Assembly (NCBI GenBank): GCA_963971285.1
Contig: OZ020254.1
Location: 19,374,932-19,438,931, forward strand
From: Astropecten irregularis
Lineage: Eukaryota > Echinodermata > Asteroidea > Paxillosida > Astropectinidae
Reading direction: 5' to 3'
DNA: 64,000 nt
Under the pieces are notes generated by a model. It worked only from the letters and a program-made list of their open reading frames with translations. It did not search any database and had not been told where the DNA came from. Of this stretch, positions 11,999 to 24,534 are shown piece after piece (the first letter of the stretch is position 1; every line of letters begins with the position of its first letter). The translations under genes and the position numbers were made by a program.

Positions 11999-12382
11999 TT
12001 TAAAAGTACAGTACATTTACCATGATTGGTAACATATACCCAGACAGACATATTTACGTAGGCTTTCAGGGTATGAAGATGGTGCTGGTACTACATAACG
12101 TTAACATACTTCCGCCTGAAATAGGTGTATTTATCCAGAAATTAGTTAAACAAAGACCGAAAACAGTTTTGATCTCGGGGTAAGATCAAAACCATCCTTT
12201 ATGTTTTATAGGAAAAATTCAGTCAGGTTTTCGCTATTTTCTCGTGACTCAGGTGTCCGATTGAGCTCAAATTTTCACAGGTTTATCATCATTCACTTTT
12301 CATGCACATGCACATGCTGGATCAGACAAAGTGTGAGTGCTGTTCTGTGACCTTTACCAGTCATGTATTATAAACCTTTAAA
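11999..12382. mobile_element. TTAA-type MITE, long form, copy 4
   Basis: TTAAAAGTACAGTACATTTAC to ATAAACCTTTAAA. The internal order matches the copy at 2110, including CTATTTTCTCGTGACTCAG and CAGACAAAGTGTGAGTGC. Confidence 0.8.
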
Positions 12383-12805
12383 CATCAAGTCGATCCCAGC
12401 AAACCATTTTCAGCGAAACAATGCAATCTATTTTAAAGGAACCCAAACTTTGCCAAAGTGTCAAGGGACAGCAGAACGATTAAAAGGGTCGAAGACTTCG
12501 AAACACGCGGTGTCAAAAGGCCTCCAACTTACCCGCGAAGAAGATAAAAACTAAATTGACCCAACTTTATAGCCAAGAGATCGTCTTTCTTCATTTTACG
12601 CTACATCAATTAAGATCTGTGTGACAGGTTTATTTTCAAAACAACATTCCTCCAACGGTCATAAATTTACCCTATCAAATTACGAAGTCTTTAATAGCTC
12701 TGGCGAAGAAAAAAAATTGAGAAAGATGAACGGTTAACACGGAAGGGAAATATACCACAGTGAAGTGTAGGCCCTACATTGTACATGGAGACTTTAAAAA
12801 CTCTT

Positions 12806-13334
12806 TTAAAGGTAAAAGAAGTTAGGTTTGCGGTGAAACCATTGTAATCTCTTCTGTGAGAGTGTGTGGTTCTGAGAAGAACCGGTGGTATTATCTCGAC
12901 GTTCCGAACAGTGTGCTCTGTTCGTCCTCAGGAGAGTGACTGGTTGCCTGACTTCTAACGTACTCTGGTAGCATATCAAAACAGAAATCTTCACAGATTT
13001 ACCTCTAACTTACATGTTATAAAGATGGTGATGGTATATAGAAACATATATCGTTAAAAAGATTATGCCTGAAATGCTGTATTTATCTAGAAAAGAGTAA
13101 AACCGAAGACCAAAAAAAAAAAACACCAGTGTTGATCTCAGGGAGATCAAAACTCCTGTGAATAGATTAGTTTTTCAATGTTTTTTTTCAAAAAGTGGGC
13201 ACCGTATGGGTCTGGGAATTTCACAGATGACTGTTACTGTATCTTTCGTGATATGAATGAATGAATCCAATGAATGAAAACAATGAATCTGCATTTCTTT
13301 GACAAAAACCAAAGTATAATGAAGTTACCTTTAA
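12806..13334. mobile_element. TTAA-type MITE carrying a second, inserted element
   Basis: Outer ends TTAAAGGTAAAAG and GAAGTTACCTTTAA. A block beginning AGGTTTGCGGTGAAACC near 12832, with GAACAGTGTGCTCTGTTC, interrupts it until about 12960. This block belongs to the AGGTTTGCGGT foldback family seen at 57.1 and 60.3 kb, so a nested insertion. Confidence 0.78.
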
Positions 13335-13630
13335 ATTGCTTCAGCTATTGGAAGATTGTTCGTGAAAAACAAACCATAGCAGAGTGGCATGTTGCCATGT
13401 TGGCCGCCGTTATGTTGCTGTTGGCCACAGATAACGGATATAGTGTCATTGTTTTTAATGGATCGTAATCGTCGTTGTGTACTTTATACACACCATACCG
13501 TACTTCCTACACAGTAAACACAATGATCTTAACAAAACACTGATAGAATATTCCAACATTAATGTCATGTTATCGTTTCCTGAGCTTAGGAAGTGCATGG
13601 CCAATCTTAATGTCCTTCAACTTAATAATA

Positions 13631-13945
13631 TTAAAGGGACATGTAGTATCATACTTTGGTAGCATACCGAAACAGAATTCTTCACAGATGTACCTATAAC
13701 TTACAGGGTATAAACATGGTGATGGTAGAAACATACTGTTAAAATATTTCTGCCTGAAATGCCGTATTTATCCAGAAAAGAGTAAAACCAGTGACCAACA
13801 TTATTTTTGATCTTTTAAAGATCAAAAATAAAAGAGAAAAGACTTAAGAAATACTGTGGCCATTTTTCACTGTTTTCTCAAAATGTGGGCACCGCACGGG
13901 ACTGAAATGTTCACAGATGACCAAAGTATGATATTATACCTTTAA
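13631..13945. mobile_element. TTAA-type MITE, copy 6
   Basis: TTAAAGGGACATGTAGTATC and GTATGATATTATACCTTTAA as ends, with the usual internal blocks. Confidence 0.82.
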
Positions 13946-14439
13946 GTCCACCACACAGTGCATAACGGCAGCTGGTGTGAGCCTATAGGCCTCAGACTAT
14001 AGAGCAACATAGCTCTGTACTCAGAACAAGAATGATACAACATTTTGTATTTGTATTGACAGTGAAAGTCGTGGATAAACACGGTATAGACAAATCCCTG
14101 CAGTCCACACGTGACCTTGTACGTCACGTCAACGAACTTCAAAAAATAAGGACCACAAAACAGCCAGTCAGCCTTAAGGCCAGTTTTTCTGTTGATAACT
14201 TTTGCTCCATCATCGTAAGGTAACTGGGACCCAGATGCAAAAACAAAGCACTTAACCACTAAATCACCTCAAAAACCTCCAGAATGTAGACATGAGTTAA
14301 CTTTATTACACATAGTCATGTGAGTTTTGATACACAGCCTATGTGCGGTGTTGAAACTGACAGAGTTCACAGTTATACTCTATCACACTCATCGTACGGT
14401 ATGATCATCCACGTTGTGAGATTGTGTCTGACCAATCTT
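13946..14439. other. Intergenic, no gene seen
   Basis: A 105-codon minus frame (13942-14259) has no recognisable domain. Confidence 0.4.
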
Positions 14440-14725
14440 AACTCTTAAGATTTGCTTTCGATATTCGACAGCAAATAATTTATATCAACCATCAGGCAAA
14501 GTGAGACTCCGATCTTCTGGTGATAAACTTCTTCTGTCTAATCCTACTGGGTCTCAATCTTTCAGAGATAGATCATTTTCTATAGCTGGTCCCAAACTGT
14601 GGAACTCTGTCCCCATCAACATCAGGAATCATGCTCCTTCTGTCACTAATTTCTGTAAGAAGGAGAATTATTGTTCGATAGTATTCGCTTTGAATAAGCC
14701 CGTAGTTCCTTACTCTTAAATTGTC
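14440..14725 (+). mobile_element. Non-LTR retrotransposon (LINE) remnant, C-terminal end of the reverse transcriptase ORF
   Basis: The plus-strand frame through 14501-14719 reads LRSSGDKLLL, then RSFSIAGPKLWNSVP and NIRN. This is the conserved tail after the reverse transcriptase domain in many CR1/Rex/RTE/jockey-like LINE ORF2 proteins. Nothing of the catalytic core is present upstream, so it is a 5'-truncated fragment, as is usual for LINE insertions. The clade cannot be set from this tail alone. Confidence 0.75.
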
Positions 14726-15540
14726 CCGACTCTCCAATGCCCTGAAAAAGAGCATCCTGAAGCGCCCTCATCTGATCTTGCACGGTGATGCCAATCACTG
14801 GTCTCTATGGTAACAGTGCCCCTCCCCAATCAACACTACGACGAGAAATCAGAATTGCCCAATAGAGGGCGGTATAACGACTGCAACACTCGAATTAATA
14901 ATGGCAAAATGAATAGGGATGTTCGGGTCGGTCATTTTCCTTATGGCACAAATTACAACATCACTTCACGAAATCACCCTGCCACTTTCTAATCTTCCTT
15001 TTGTAAAGTCGGTCGATTTCTGCTGTGACTGTTTAAACAGAGGAATCGATACCGAATACAAAATAATGACGTAGGAACACGAGAAATCGATTATATTCGT
15101 GACGCGTTTATGCGAAATGCACACAAATTCCCATCACAAAATAATCGATAAAACAAATCGTACTGTCACGGTTTTTTTCTCGATTCTTCATTACAATCAT
15201 GTCACCGTGGCAATAGGAAATACTAACCCTGATCTATGGAAACTCCCCCATACCGACAAGCAACGCCCCGCCCCAAAACTATAGGCCTACATAGTTACGT
15301 CTTTATAGACTAACTTGATACGTGTGTACACACTAAAATACATGTACTTTGCAACAAGAATTAAACTTAGGTTAAGTGTCCAAAATATCACTTCTGAAAA
15401 AGCAGTTTTAAATTTAATGTCCATGAATATTAATGGTTTTGGTCAGGAAGTGGATGATAATTATGCAGATTAGGATTGCCCTTCACCGACGTGGATGAGC
15501 ACTGTATACCCAGTGCTTGTGAGTACACATGAAAAAAAAA
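14726..15540. other. Intergenic, no gene seen
   Basis: No supported feature. Confidence 0.45.
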
Positions 15541-15600
15541 GCATGCACTGGCTCAGGTGGGATTCGAACCCACGACATCATGCTTACTAGTGCAGAAGAA
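15541..15600 (-). repeat. tRNA-like fragment
   Basis: On the minus strand GTGGGTTCGAATCCCACC forms a T-arm-like hairpin with a consensus B box. No A box or full cloverleaf is found, so it is called a tRNA-derived remnant. Confidence 0.5.
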
Positions 15601-17635
15601 CATCAGTTGTGATGGATCGTGGACGTAGTTAACGAACAAGTTAATTTGCTTGCAAACTTAGCAGCTTAACCCGTTATACAAACCTTGTCTGGTCCCTATA
15701 TTCACCCCTTCATGTTTATCCAACACCTCTGGTCTTCCTCAACCCAACCCCCCTAATTCACCAGAGAAACAGCCACAGGGCGCTGGGTATCTCTGAATGG
15801 ATGCAGGTAAACATCTCCAAGCTATCCGGAGTCCGTTTGTCTATCACTTCAATGGGGCACCCCCTTGGTCCAACTAGAAAACTTATAAGTGGTAGACCTA
15901 TTGTCAGAAAGTTATTAAGTGTGAGATGTTTGTGCAGCGAATGGGTCTTCTCCTGTAAGGGTTGTTGTCTGGGGTAAACCTATCATCAAGCACTATACTG
16001 TCTAGGCCCTTGGTGTATGCCTGTGTACAAGGCCGGCCATGTTGGCATAATACTATTGAGCTTTTATGCAAAAAAGCTATTGAGTACGTGAAGGCGCTTA
16101 GTTAAACGCATCAGACAATTATAATACAGCACAACGTGGTATAGCTAGTACATATTGACATTGAGGATTATAACCATTCTCATGATAATTTCAGCCCGAG
16201 GGCGACATAAGTGAGTTAAAATAGAAACCACTTCCCTATATTTGTGATTGATCATTTTGCCTTTTTCTAAAATCCGAATTCCAACTGAACCAGTCCTTCA
16301 CGCATGAACGATTTGTGGCAAACATAAAGACCGCATTTCATATTTTTGTGAATTTTCAATTTCTATTTGCTTAGCAAACGTGGTTAATTTAAAACTTGTG
16401 ATCTCTTAAAAATACCAAGGTCATCGCCTTGGAAACGTGGAGCAGCGCAGTAAACAATCTATGACCTTTGACCTTGGCAATTTTACCTCCAGGAGAGTTT
16501 GTGCTGAATGGGAATAATATGTATTTATAGCACAAAGCTTTTGTATACATAGAATGAAGTGAATTTAGCAGTAAAAAGTGGTAGTGGCTGTTCCAAACAC
16601 AAGCTAAAAATCGATTGCTGTTCATACGTTTCGAGCTTATTATTAGATATTTGTGAACATCATGGAATAATGTTTCGTGGTTTCGTGTCAAAATCATGTT
16701 TCTATTTCTAGACTTTCAAGACGGCCCATTCTCCGTCATTGTGCGGATTTTGCGGCAGTATTTTGATACAGATTTTTTTTTTATCGTGGTTTCTGTTTTC
16801 ATAAAGACATTAAAAAATAATGTTCAAAGTGGAGTGTACTATGCCTGTGTACTGTGTACAAAGTCTATGTCATTTTGAACGACAAGAAGAGGCGGAAAAA
16901 GAAAAACAAATTCAACAAAAACAATACTTTTTCGATTACACACGGAAAAACCAATGATAATTGGGCATTTCTGTATTAGTATTAGCGTACTTAGTAGACC
17001 GTACTTAAAATTGCTTTGCAGTCGTGCATTACTGAGACTTTTCCTGGCAACTGCAGAAACCGGTCGGTAGCAGCAGAAACCGTAAGCCATTATCGTTTTG
17101 CAGTAGTGCATCCGACATGAGCACTATTTAAGTCAATATTTTCTCGAATATAATGTGTATAGGGCCTCAGACACACTCATAAACTCCTAGGCAACGAGGC
17201 CGACGGCAGAAACTCCGAGTCGAGATCAGAATCGTGTACCTTGATAAACTGTGCTTTGAACTACAGATCCAAACAATATTTCTAGCATTAATAACACACA
17301 CACAATGTCAAGTACCTGATAACCTATGGCTCTCCTTATAGTCACCTTTGATATCGAGAGCTCGACTCCAAAACACGATCCATACAAAGTCACTACTGAC
17401 ATTTCATGTTACATGAACTGTTTGAGCACGTACTTGAAACCTGTTAATTTTACCATTTGGGAGTGTGCATATACTCTAATTGCCATTAGGAGTGTTGGTA
17501 TGTTTGTTATGCGGGATTTTACTAAAGATACAATTAGCAATTTGATAAACGTGTGAGAAATTGGCGCCAAAATTAAGTCGACATTCACACAGAAAAGATG
17601 ACATTCACCAAAATACACCAACTAATAAATTATAA
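15601..17635. other. Intergenic, no gene seen
   Basis: Two kilobases without a supported exon or a repeat shared with the rest of the window. Confidence 0.45.
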
Positions 17636-17815
17636 TGATACTGATCCTCTCATCCATTTATGTGTATCTTTATTTGGATGTTATTGTCCTCTTGTCATTT
17701 AGCCTTCGATAAAGATCCTGCTAGGATCGAAACGTGTCTGCCCCTCCTAACTCCAAGCATTTGATAAACCCAGGTCATTATTTTGACTGATGAGCAGTTT
17801 GCAGCAGTTTATTAC
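17636..17815 (+). repeat. Dispersed repeat with a GATCCT-loop-AGGATC CGAAAC core, copy 1
   Basis: Contains GATCCTGCTAGGATCGAAAC followed by CCCTCCTAACTCCAA. The same block is at 58.45-58.61 kb and 60.74-60.88 kb on the opposite strand, the latter also sharing GCAGTTTGCAGCAGTTTATT. Confidence 0.75.
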
Positions 17816-18624
17816 TTGAATATGGCGTCATCATACTAATAAATAAAATAAAACTACCTGCATTTTACTTACATTTTATGCTCTGTCATCCGCAATGCTT
17901 CATATTTTTTGTACAGAGAGCGTACTGCATGGAGAATTCTTGCAAGTTCGCAATACACGATTTGGGCCTACATCAGTTTGCCAATTAGCAAGACCATAAG
18001 TGTATTGCATGTTAGGTACTAGTCAATAAAATCCATAGATAGAACCATGTATAGCGGCAAATTCAGACTATTCATCATTGATAATATTCCAGCAAATTCA
18101 CCATGGACCATCTTACATCTTCAAAGCTACAAAGTTAATATACACATCAACCTTTCGCCTCCGGGTATATTAATGCTAAACCACATTCTGCTACAATAAT
18201 GCTTTGCCATCCCTCAATTTTCTTTTCCAATCGATCCAGCTATTATCTGTTTGTCTTATTTCTTGGAACATCATTCTTGTCCTTTGTGAGCACCAAATCG
18301 ATGGTGGTCAGTTGAGAGAGGGGTCAGTCACATTGTCCGGTATGTGGTGGTCACAATGCATGGCCAAACCGTATCAGGGCAATACGGTCAATATTGACAT
18401 GAACAATGGAATTTTGCTCAATAATCAAGCATTTTCACTATTGGTTACGGTACCTGGAAGTTTGTTGCATCGTGTGAATGACAGGAAGGAATTAAATCTA
18501 AAAGACGGATAGGTTTTGATGAGAAGTTTTAGCGAATGATGTGTCCACCTTCGGAAGAAATGGCCAGAGATCTCGATATCGAGACAGATATGACCGGCAT
18601 GGCCGGCAATATTAACTCGGCCCT

Positions 18625-18820
18625 AAGTCAACTTGGTCCTCAGCTCAGTCAACTCGGTTCCAAAACCAACTCCCGGTCCCAAGTCAACTCGGTTCCTATA
18701 AAGTCAACTCAGTCCCAAGTCAACTCGGTTCCATGTGAACTCAGTCCCAAGTCAACTCGGTTCCATGTGAACTCAGTCCCAAGTCAACTCGGTTCAAAGT
18801 CAACTCGGTCCAAGTGAATA
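18625..18820. repeat. Minisatellite of CAAGTCAACTCGGTTC units
   Basis: About ten diverged units of 15-25 bases (variants CCAAGTCAACTCGG and CATGTGAACTCAG). The open frame over it is a by-product of the repeat. Confidence 0.85.
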
Positions 18821-19847
18821 CGAACGCGCACAGAACACAATTACACAAACTATTAATTATTGTTTTTTCGTAAACGTGAAATCTAAACTTCAATTGATCA
18901 ATGATAATAATAGTTATGAGGCAGGATGTTCCATACACGGACATTCGCTGGGCACCGACAGGTGACACCTGTCCCCGGGACGTTATGGCCATTTTACCCC
19001 AGGAATAAATTCCCACCACCCGCTACCAAACCACGGACTTAATTCTACCGCGGAGTTAAGGCAGCCACGTCCCAAACGGCATTTCGAGGTTTTGAGATTT
19101 GAACGCGCGACGCCTGTTATATCTTATGTTGGTTCAAGTCCATGGGGTATAGCTCCATGGTTGGTCTCACTCTTTGGTTGGATGTGTAAAGTTACTACTC
19201 AAACTGATATATGGAATACTCACGCAATCTTCAGCATGTGCTGCACCAAGTCCACGTCCGACCCCATGTCGATGCTGGGTTTGATGTACCGAGAGAACTT
19301 CGATCAAGTCCGGGTACGGAGGGAGAAACTTGTCATCATCTTGACTTTGCAGGAAGTTCCTAACTCCATAGTCTGGTGTCCTCCATAAGTATCTTGCCTG
19401 AATTCTACTCCTAAGTCTAGGTGTACTTTACATGCCCTCTGATGGCCAATAAATCCTCATTGATCTGTGAAACTGGTGGTACTATCTGGAGGACTATTGA
19501 CAGCGAACTTATCCCACTACGGCTTCCCCCAGTAATATCGATCTCTGCATGTATGTCACCATTCACAGACAGTGGGGCACGTTGTCAAGAGAACGGGCCG
19601 GACGCCGTATACACTGTGTTCGCTCGCTGGCTATGGTACACCGAGTTTACGCTCCAAAAGTCCCCAGCTGGCTACCCACGGGTAGGGGTCAGAGTATCAC
19701 CTCTGAAATTTTGGTTATAAACTCGTCGATTTCGTCGGTTGAATTTTCAAGGCTGTGATGAGTGGAACATTGTAACTCGTTGCATATTATCGTGTGTGGG
19801 CAGTGTTAGGTGTTGTTGGGGCAGCCAACTTGTATTGTTGGTCTCTA
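18821..19847. other. Intergenic, no gene seen
   Basis: Frames of about 100 codons at 19092-19388 and 19421-19720 lack domains or splice support. Confidence 0.4.
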
Positions 19848-19984
19848 AGGTCGTGTCCCAAATCTCTGGCTGCGGCTGCAGATTATACACACGCACATAT
19901 GGCAGCCACTAGCCAGTGACTGCAGCCGTTCCCATAGACTTGGGTGTTATTTGCGGTCACAGCCAGAGATTTGGTACACAGCCT
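19848..19984. mobile_element. 135-bp foldback MITE, copy 3
   Basis: AGGTCGTGTCCCAAATCTCT to GAGATTTGGTACACAGCCT. The hairpin is in the opposite internal orientation to copies 1 and 2. Confidence 0.87.
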
Positions 19985-20895
19985 AAGCCTTAATTGGAGT
20001 AAAGTGAAGCAATGGACCGATACACCATACTGGCGTCTAGGGGGCGGGACATTAATTGTGTGTTTGGGGGGGGGGGGTGGAAAGGGGACTGCTTACAGTG
20101 CAGTAGGTGAAAAGATAATGTATAAGCCATATGACATTTAACCCACAATGAGATAAACACGTTCTTTTACATTAGCGTGAATTTAATCAGATGTAATTGT
20201 AGTTAATTGTCATGTGCACAGAACACTCTTTCAAGATACAGTACAGGATTGGTAACATACCCAAACAGATTGTATCAGGTCCCTTTTAATGACATAGAGG
20301 ACAGAGAATGCTCTCAATGTGTATTCACAATTTCAAGTTCATTGGTTTGGAGGATGTTGAGAAATAAGTAAGTAATAAGTTTGTCCACGATCCTATGGGA
20401 ATGTTTTAAGTACCCATCGTCGGATATTCTTAATATTATTATCATGATCATTTTATCATTCCGTGTCTTTAGCTATTTTTACTACAAAAATTAATATTAC
20501 ATTGATATTAACTGTCCACAAAATTGACAAATGCATGTACAATAATATAATCACTTTCACAATTAATGATTTTGAACAAAATTAACTAGTACTTCAACGT
20601 TATTCAGTATTGTTAAGACTGATCTTTGCACACAGCACAACTATGGGGAGTACATGTACTTTTAATAGGCTTACGATGTGTCTGAAAGTTGTGATCGTAA
20701 CTAAGTCCGAACATTTGTAATACATGTATAGGAGATTTATGTTGCGCAGGCTACTATTATGAATATACTCTGATCTACTGCGCGTTACAAATTTTATTAT
20801 TATCCCTGGTCATCGGGCCATAATTTACATTTCTGAAACCATCTCAACGGCTATCGTATTCAGTGCACAGAGGCTAATCAAACCACAAAGCCATC
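19985..20895. other. Intergenic, no gene seen
   Basis: A short TTAA-MITE left-end fragment is recognisable at about 20236-20275 (GATACAGTACAGGATTGGTA). Otherwise nothing. Confidence 0.45.
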
Positions 20896-21139
20896 TGGGG
20901 CCAATTTCATAAAACTTTTAAGCACAAAAATTTGCTTAGCACAAGAATGTCTCGCCCCAAAAAACAAACCACCATTTGAAATTCCGTTTGATATTCATGG
21001 TCAGCGAACAACAGCCAAAGAACAATCACAAGTGATACACAACACATGGAAATTTGGTTGTTAACCCTGTTTTTATTAAGACAGAAATGTCATGCTTAGC
21101 AAATTTTTGTGCTTAGCAGTTTTATGAAATTGGCCCCTG
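20896..21139. mobile_element. GGGGCCAATTTCAT foldback family, intact copy
   Basis: GGGGCCAATTTCATAAAACT at the left is answered by AGTTTTATGAAATTGGCCCC (offset by one base) at the right; the TTGCTTAGCA blocks are also mirrored. About 244 bases, non-coding. Confidence 0.9.
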
Positions 21140-21179
21140 GGTAAAGAGTGGCACAATATTGTGACAACGCGTTTTGACC

Positions 21180-21290
21180 AAGAACGCAAGCACCATTAAC
21201 CCATGGCTGGATTCGAACCCACAATCTGTAGATTGACCACAAGACCTTGAGTACGACACGACAGACCACTATAGGCCACGGCACCCCACA
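21180..21290 (-). repeat. tRNA-like fragment
   Basis: TGTGGGTTCGAATCCAGCC on the minus strand resembles a T-arm. The 5' half does not fold as a tRNA. Confidence 0.45.
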
Positions 21291-21353
21291 TTCTATGGAT
21301 CAGATCATTTGTAATTTCACATCATAAAAATACTTAAAGTTTAAATATAGAAA

Positions 21354-21453
21354 TTGAAAAGTGAACAAAGGAAAATTGAATGGAGCTGGATTCGAACCAG
21401 AGTCACCCGAAATACCGCACCAGGCCCTCTTACCAACTGAGCTGTCTAGCCCT
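21354..21453 (-). mobile_element. tRNA-derived SINE, second copy
   Basis: Same layout as 6984-7072: AGCTCAGTTGGTAAGAGGGC, TGGTTCGAATCCAGCTCC and the TTTTCCTTTGTTCACTTTTC tail. Confidence 0.82.
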
Positions 21454-22038
21454 ATGTTGACCAGTCAGCCTCACCCTTGTGGATATGTGATGATTATAGT
21501 TTTAATATAGAGTGATAATGAATACCTAGATTTGTGTAATGGTGACATCGTTTGAGTGCATCATACCGTTTTTTCTCGCTGTGCAACACCAGAATCTAAT
21601 TATGCACCATTTTGTGGAGCAAACTATCTACATTTTTGTCTTATTTGGTTAGTGTGTAGAATAAAAACACTATAAACACGGAAACGACAGAAATGTAAAA
21701 TTGATATTTTGAAAGCGTGGCTATTAAGTGGATTTCTAGAGCACAAAATGAGCCACAGATTGATTACAATTGGGACAATGGGATGTTTCTCTAGCCATAG
21801 CTGGAACTAAATTAATTTAAGTTCCGTGTTTTTGCGAACTGTAGTGTGTGGTGCTAAGCGTAGTTTGGTGCAGCAATGCATACAGGTAGTCCCTCTTGAT
21901 TTGACGCATTGAAATTTGCTTAGTGTCGCAATTCCCGTGAAGTAATAAGGTTCAATTTCTCCCCAAAATGCAACTGATCATCATAATGCTTTGGTCTTTT
22001 ATATTAGTGATCTTATTATAATCAATATAGTGGCATAT
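21454..22038. other. Region 3' of the GPCR, no gene seen
   Basis: No clear polyadenylation hexamer was assigned. Confidence 0.4.
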
Positions 22039-23831
22039 TTACTGCAGTGTGGTTGAGATAAAGGACGGGCCATCAAGTTCAGCCTTCTGCCGTCTGGCAC
22101 GGCGCAGTAACTTTGTAAACGCCGCTAGATAGAGGGGGTTAGCCACGGCATAGCAGAACGGATTCACACTGCTGTTCACACGAGTAAAATACACTGCTGT
22201 CTGTTTGTAAATCAAGAAAAGAAAAAGCAATCCATTAATGTGCCACTCATCCATATACGGAGGTCTTGAGGTGCCATCTGACTTGTTGAGATCATGAGAT
22301 AATTGATCACGGGATGACGTCATTCTCAAATCAAGATGACGACATGCTCAAACAATAATATTTATCACGAGATGACGACATCCTTAAATCAAGATGACGA
22401 CATCCTGACATAATTTATCACGGGATGACGACAGTAAGATAATTTCTCACGGAATGACGACATCCCAAAATCAAGATGACGACATTCTGAGATAATTTCT
22501 CACTGGATGACGACATCCTAAAATCAAGATGACGACATCCACAAACAATTTATCACGGGATGACGACATCACAAAATCAAGATGACGACATCCTGAGATA
22601 ATTTATCACGGGATGACGACATCCTAAAATCAGATGACGACATCCTCACATAATAAATCACGGGATGACGACATTTAAAAATCAATTTAATTGGATCGAC
22701 TGTGGGTAAACTTACCTGGTAAATAATTAGCGGTACACAAGTTGGGCAGATAAAGTAGATAGTACCGATGATTGAGAAGGGAATGGTAGTAATAAGCATC
22801 ACGATGACAATGAGGGTCAGTGTACGAGTTGCTCGGTGACTCTCCTTCTTGGCTTTCATAGTCCCCCGGTCTTTGACTCTAGTCACCGGGACTGATGACC
22901 GGGGCTGCTGGGCGTTTGGCTCGGTAGCTTGACCAGTCGTGGTGTGCTGGGGTGTAGCATCTTCTGCTGATGTGGCTTTAGCAGAGATGGTGGCACTTTC
23001 TACCTCCTTCATCATTACAAGCTGTTTCCGCTGGGACAACGTCTTCTTTATGGTCAGATGAATACGCATGTTCAAGATTGAGACGATAGGTATCGGTACG
23101 CACATCACTAAGGCAAACGTCAAGATGGTAAATAAAGGACTTTCCTGGACATACTGAGGGTAACAGTAGCCAGAAGGGATGCCACCTCCTCCAAATATGT
23201 ACTGCCTGAGGGCGGTGAAAGGCAGCCAAGATATGATAGGAATAATGTAGGAGATGGAGATCAGGGAGACAGCATGGCGTAGGGTACGCTGCCTAAGGTG
23301 CTTCAAGGGATGACATACAGCCTGGTATCGGTCAATAGACATGAACACGATGATCAGTTGAGAGGTACCGATAAACACATGACTTACATATTGATATGCT
23401 TTACACAGTGTCATACTAAACGGCCAGTAACCCAAAACCCAGTATATGCCATACAAGGGCATAGAGAACGCCCCAATGATAAAATCTGCAATGGAGAGGC
23501 CTAAGATGTAGTAATTTGTGTAGGTTCGTAAGCGACGATCGATGTAGAACGCATACAGGATCAAGAGATTGCCACAAACAGTCACAAATGAAACGGTTCC
23601 ACCAACACCGGCAATCGCGACTTGAACCGCGTCGAGTGACAATCCTTCCCCTACTCCAGACGGGCGGGGAGTCGTTGAAATCTTGGTGATGTTAGATGAA
23701 TTGTCGTAAAATGATGCACTCAATTCTCGGTCTCCTTCAGTCATTGCCAGCCCTGATGAGTTTGTTAGGTGACTTTGTGTGGTATCCATGGTGTTCTTGG
23801 TCTTGAGTTCCAAGTGTTGGGAGATCCTCAC
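22039..23831 (-). CDS. Rhodopsin-class orphan GPCR related to muscarinic/histamine receptors
   Basis: Exon 1 (23831-22716) encodes TM1-TM6 and exon 2 (22200-22039) encodes TM7 and the tail, joined in phase 0 (CAG|GTAAGT; AAACAG|ACA); total 425 residues. A start at M15 is also possible. Visible landmarks: GN at 87-88 (TM1), D116 in SIAD (TM2), C143 and C223 for the TM3-ECL2 disulfide, DRY at 167-169, P351 in TM6, NPFCY at 385-389. The acidic, Ser/Thr-rich N-terminus has NSS and NIT glycosylation sites. A long third loop (about 262-333) and the overall sequence resemble muscarinic and histamine receptors. However, the amine-binding Asp at 3.32 is Ser150 and the TM6 toggle Trp at 6.48 is Thr349. 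An aminergic ligand is therefore unlikely, and I infer an orphan, perhaps of the echinoderm-expanded chemoreceptor-like groups. The short basic C-tail ends STTLQ. Confidence 0.93.
22310..22685. repeat. Minisatellite inside the GPCR intron
   Basis: Alternating GATGACGACATC and TTTATCACGGGATGAC blocks recur about every 53-80 bases, roughly six times. They fill most of the 515-bp intron (22201-22715) between TM6 and TM7. Units differ by small indels. The array stops about 30 bases short of the donor. Confidence 0.85.
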
Positions 23832-24534
23832 GGTATAGTTTGTAACGATATGAAGTTGTAAAGACAGTGGCGCTCAGTAATATAACTCGATCTTATCACC
23901 CTCTCTTAGCAGCAATGGACACGCCCATTTAGCATGCAGGCATGCATCCCTTTATTGTAACACCAGTCACTAGGCAACTCCCACTTACTAGTAGCAAACA
24001 CCACGTACTGCCTTCGCTTAAATCGCAAAACATGTCAAAAGGCACGTTTCATTAATTTCTGGGAATAAGATAATTATATAATTTATATTTTGGGAGTAGG
24101 GACATCCTTTTGTTTGTGAACAAAGTAATATCCATGCATATAAAAGTTCTTTTATGGTTGCGTCTTTGCTTAAGGCCTGTTTAAAGGGATTTGCTGATCG
24201 TGCTGATTTCTTGAGCTTCAGATCGAGAACGTTAATTGTGCAATATTAGATTTGGTTAATGGATGTACGTGCACGCCACAAACCTCCATAGCATTACATG
24301 GCAACCGTCTATCTAATTGATATGATCTAGAAATGTCATGATTTTGGTTGAAAACAAGGAATAGAAGGTTATATTCTGATACTGTCCATACGGTAATTTA
24401 AGTGCCCCTTGCCGTTAATTATTGTGGAAGCTGGTTATAGAGAGTATAGCATCCATGTGTACCCGTATATAGTCCAGACGCCGAATATATATATCGAGTT
24501 CGCTTTGAAGTTTGACCACTTATACCCTGAGTAG
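23832..24534. other. Upstream region of the GPCR, no further gene seen
   Basis: Expected to hold the promoter and any non-coding exon. None could be identified by eye. Confidence 0.4.

Noticed and set aside
18536-18817. 93-codon frame with SQVNS repeats
   Set aside because: By-product of the CAAGTCAACTCGG minisatellite.
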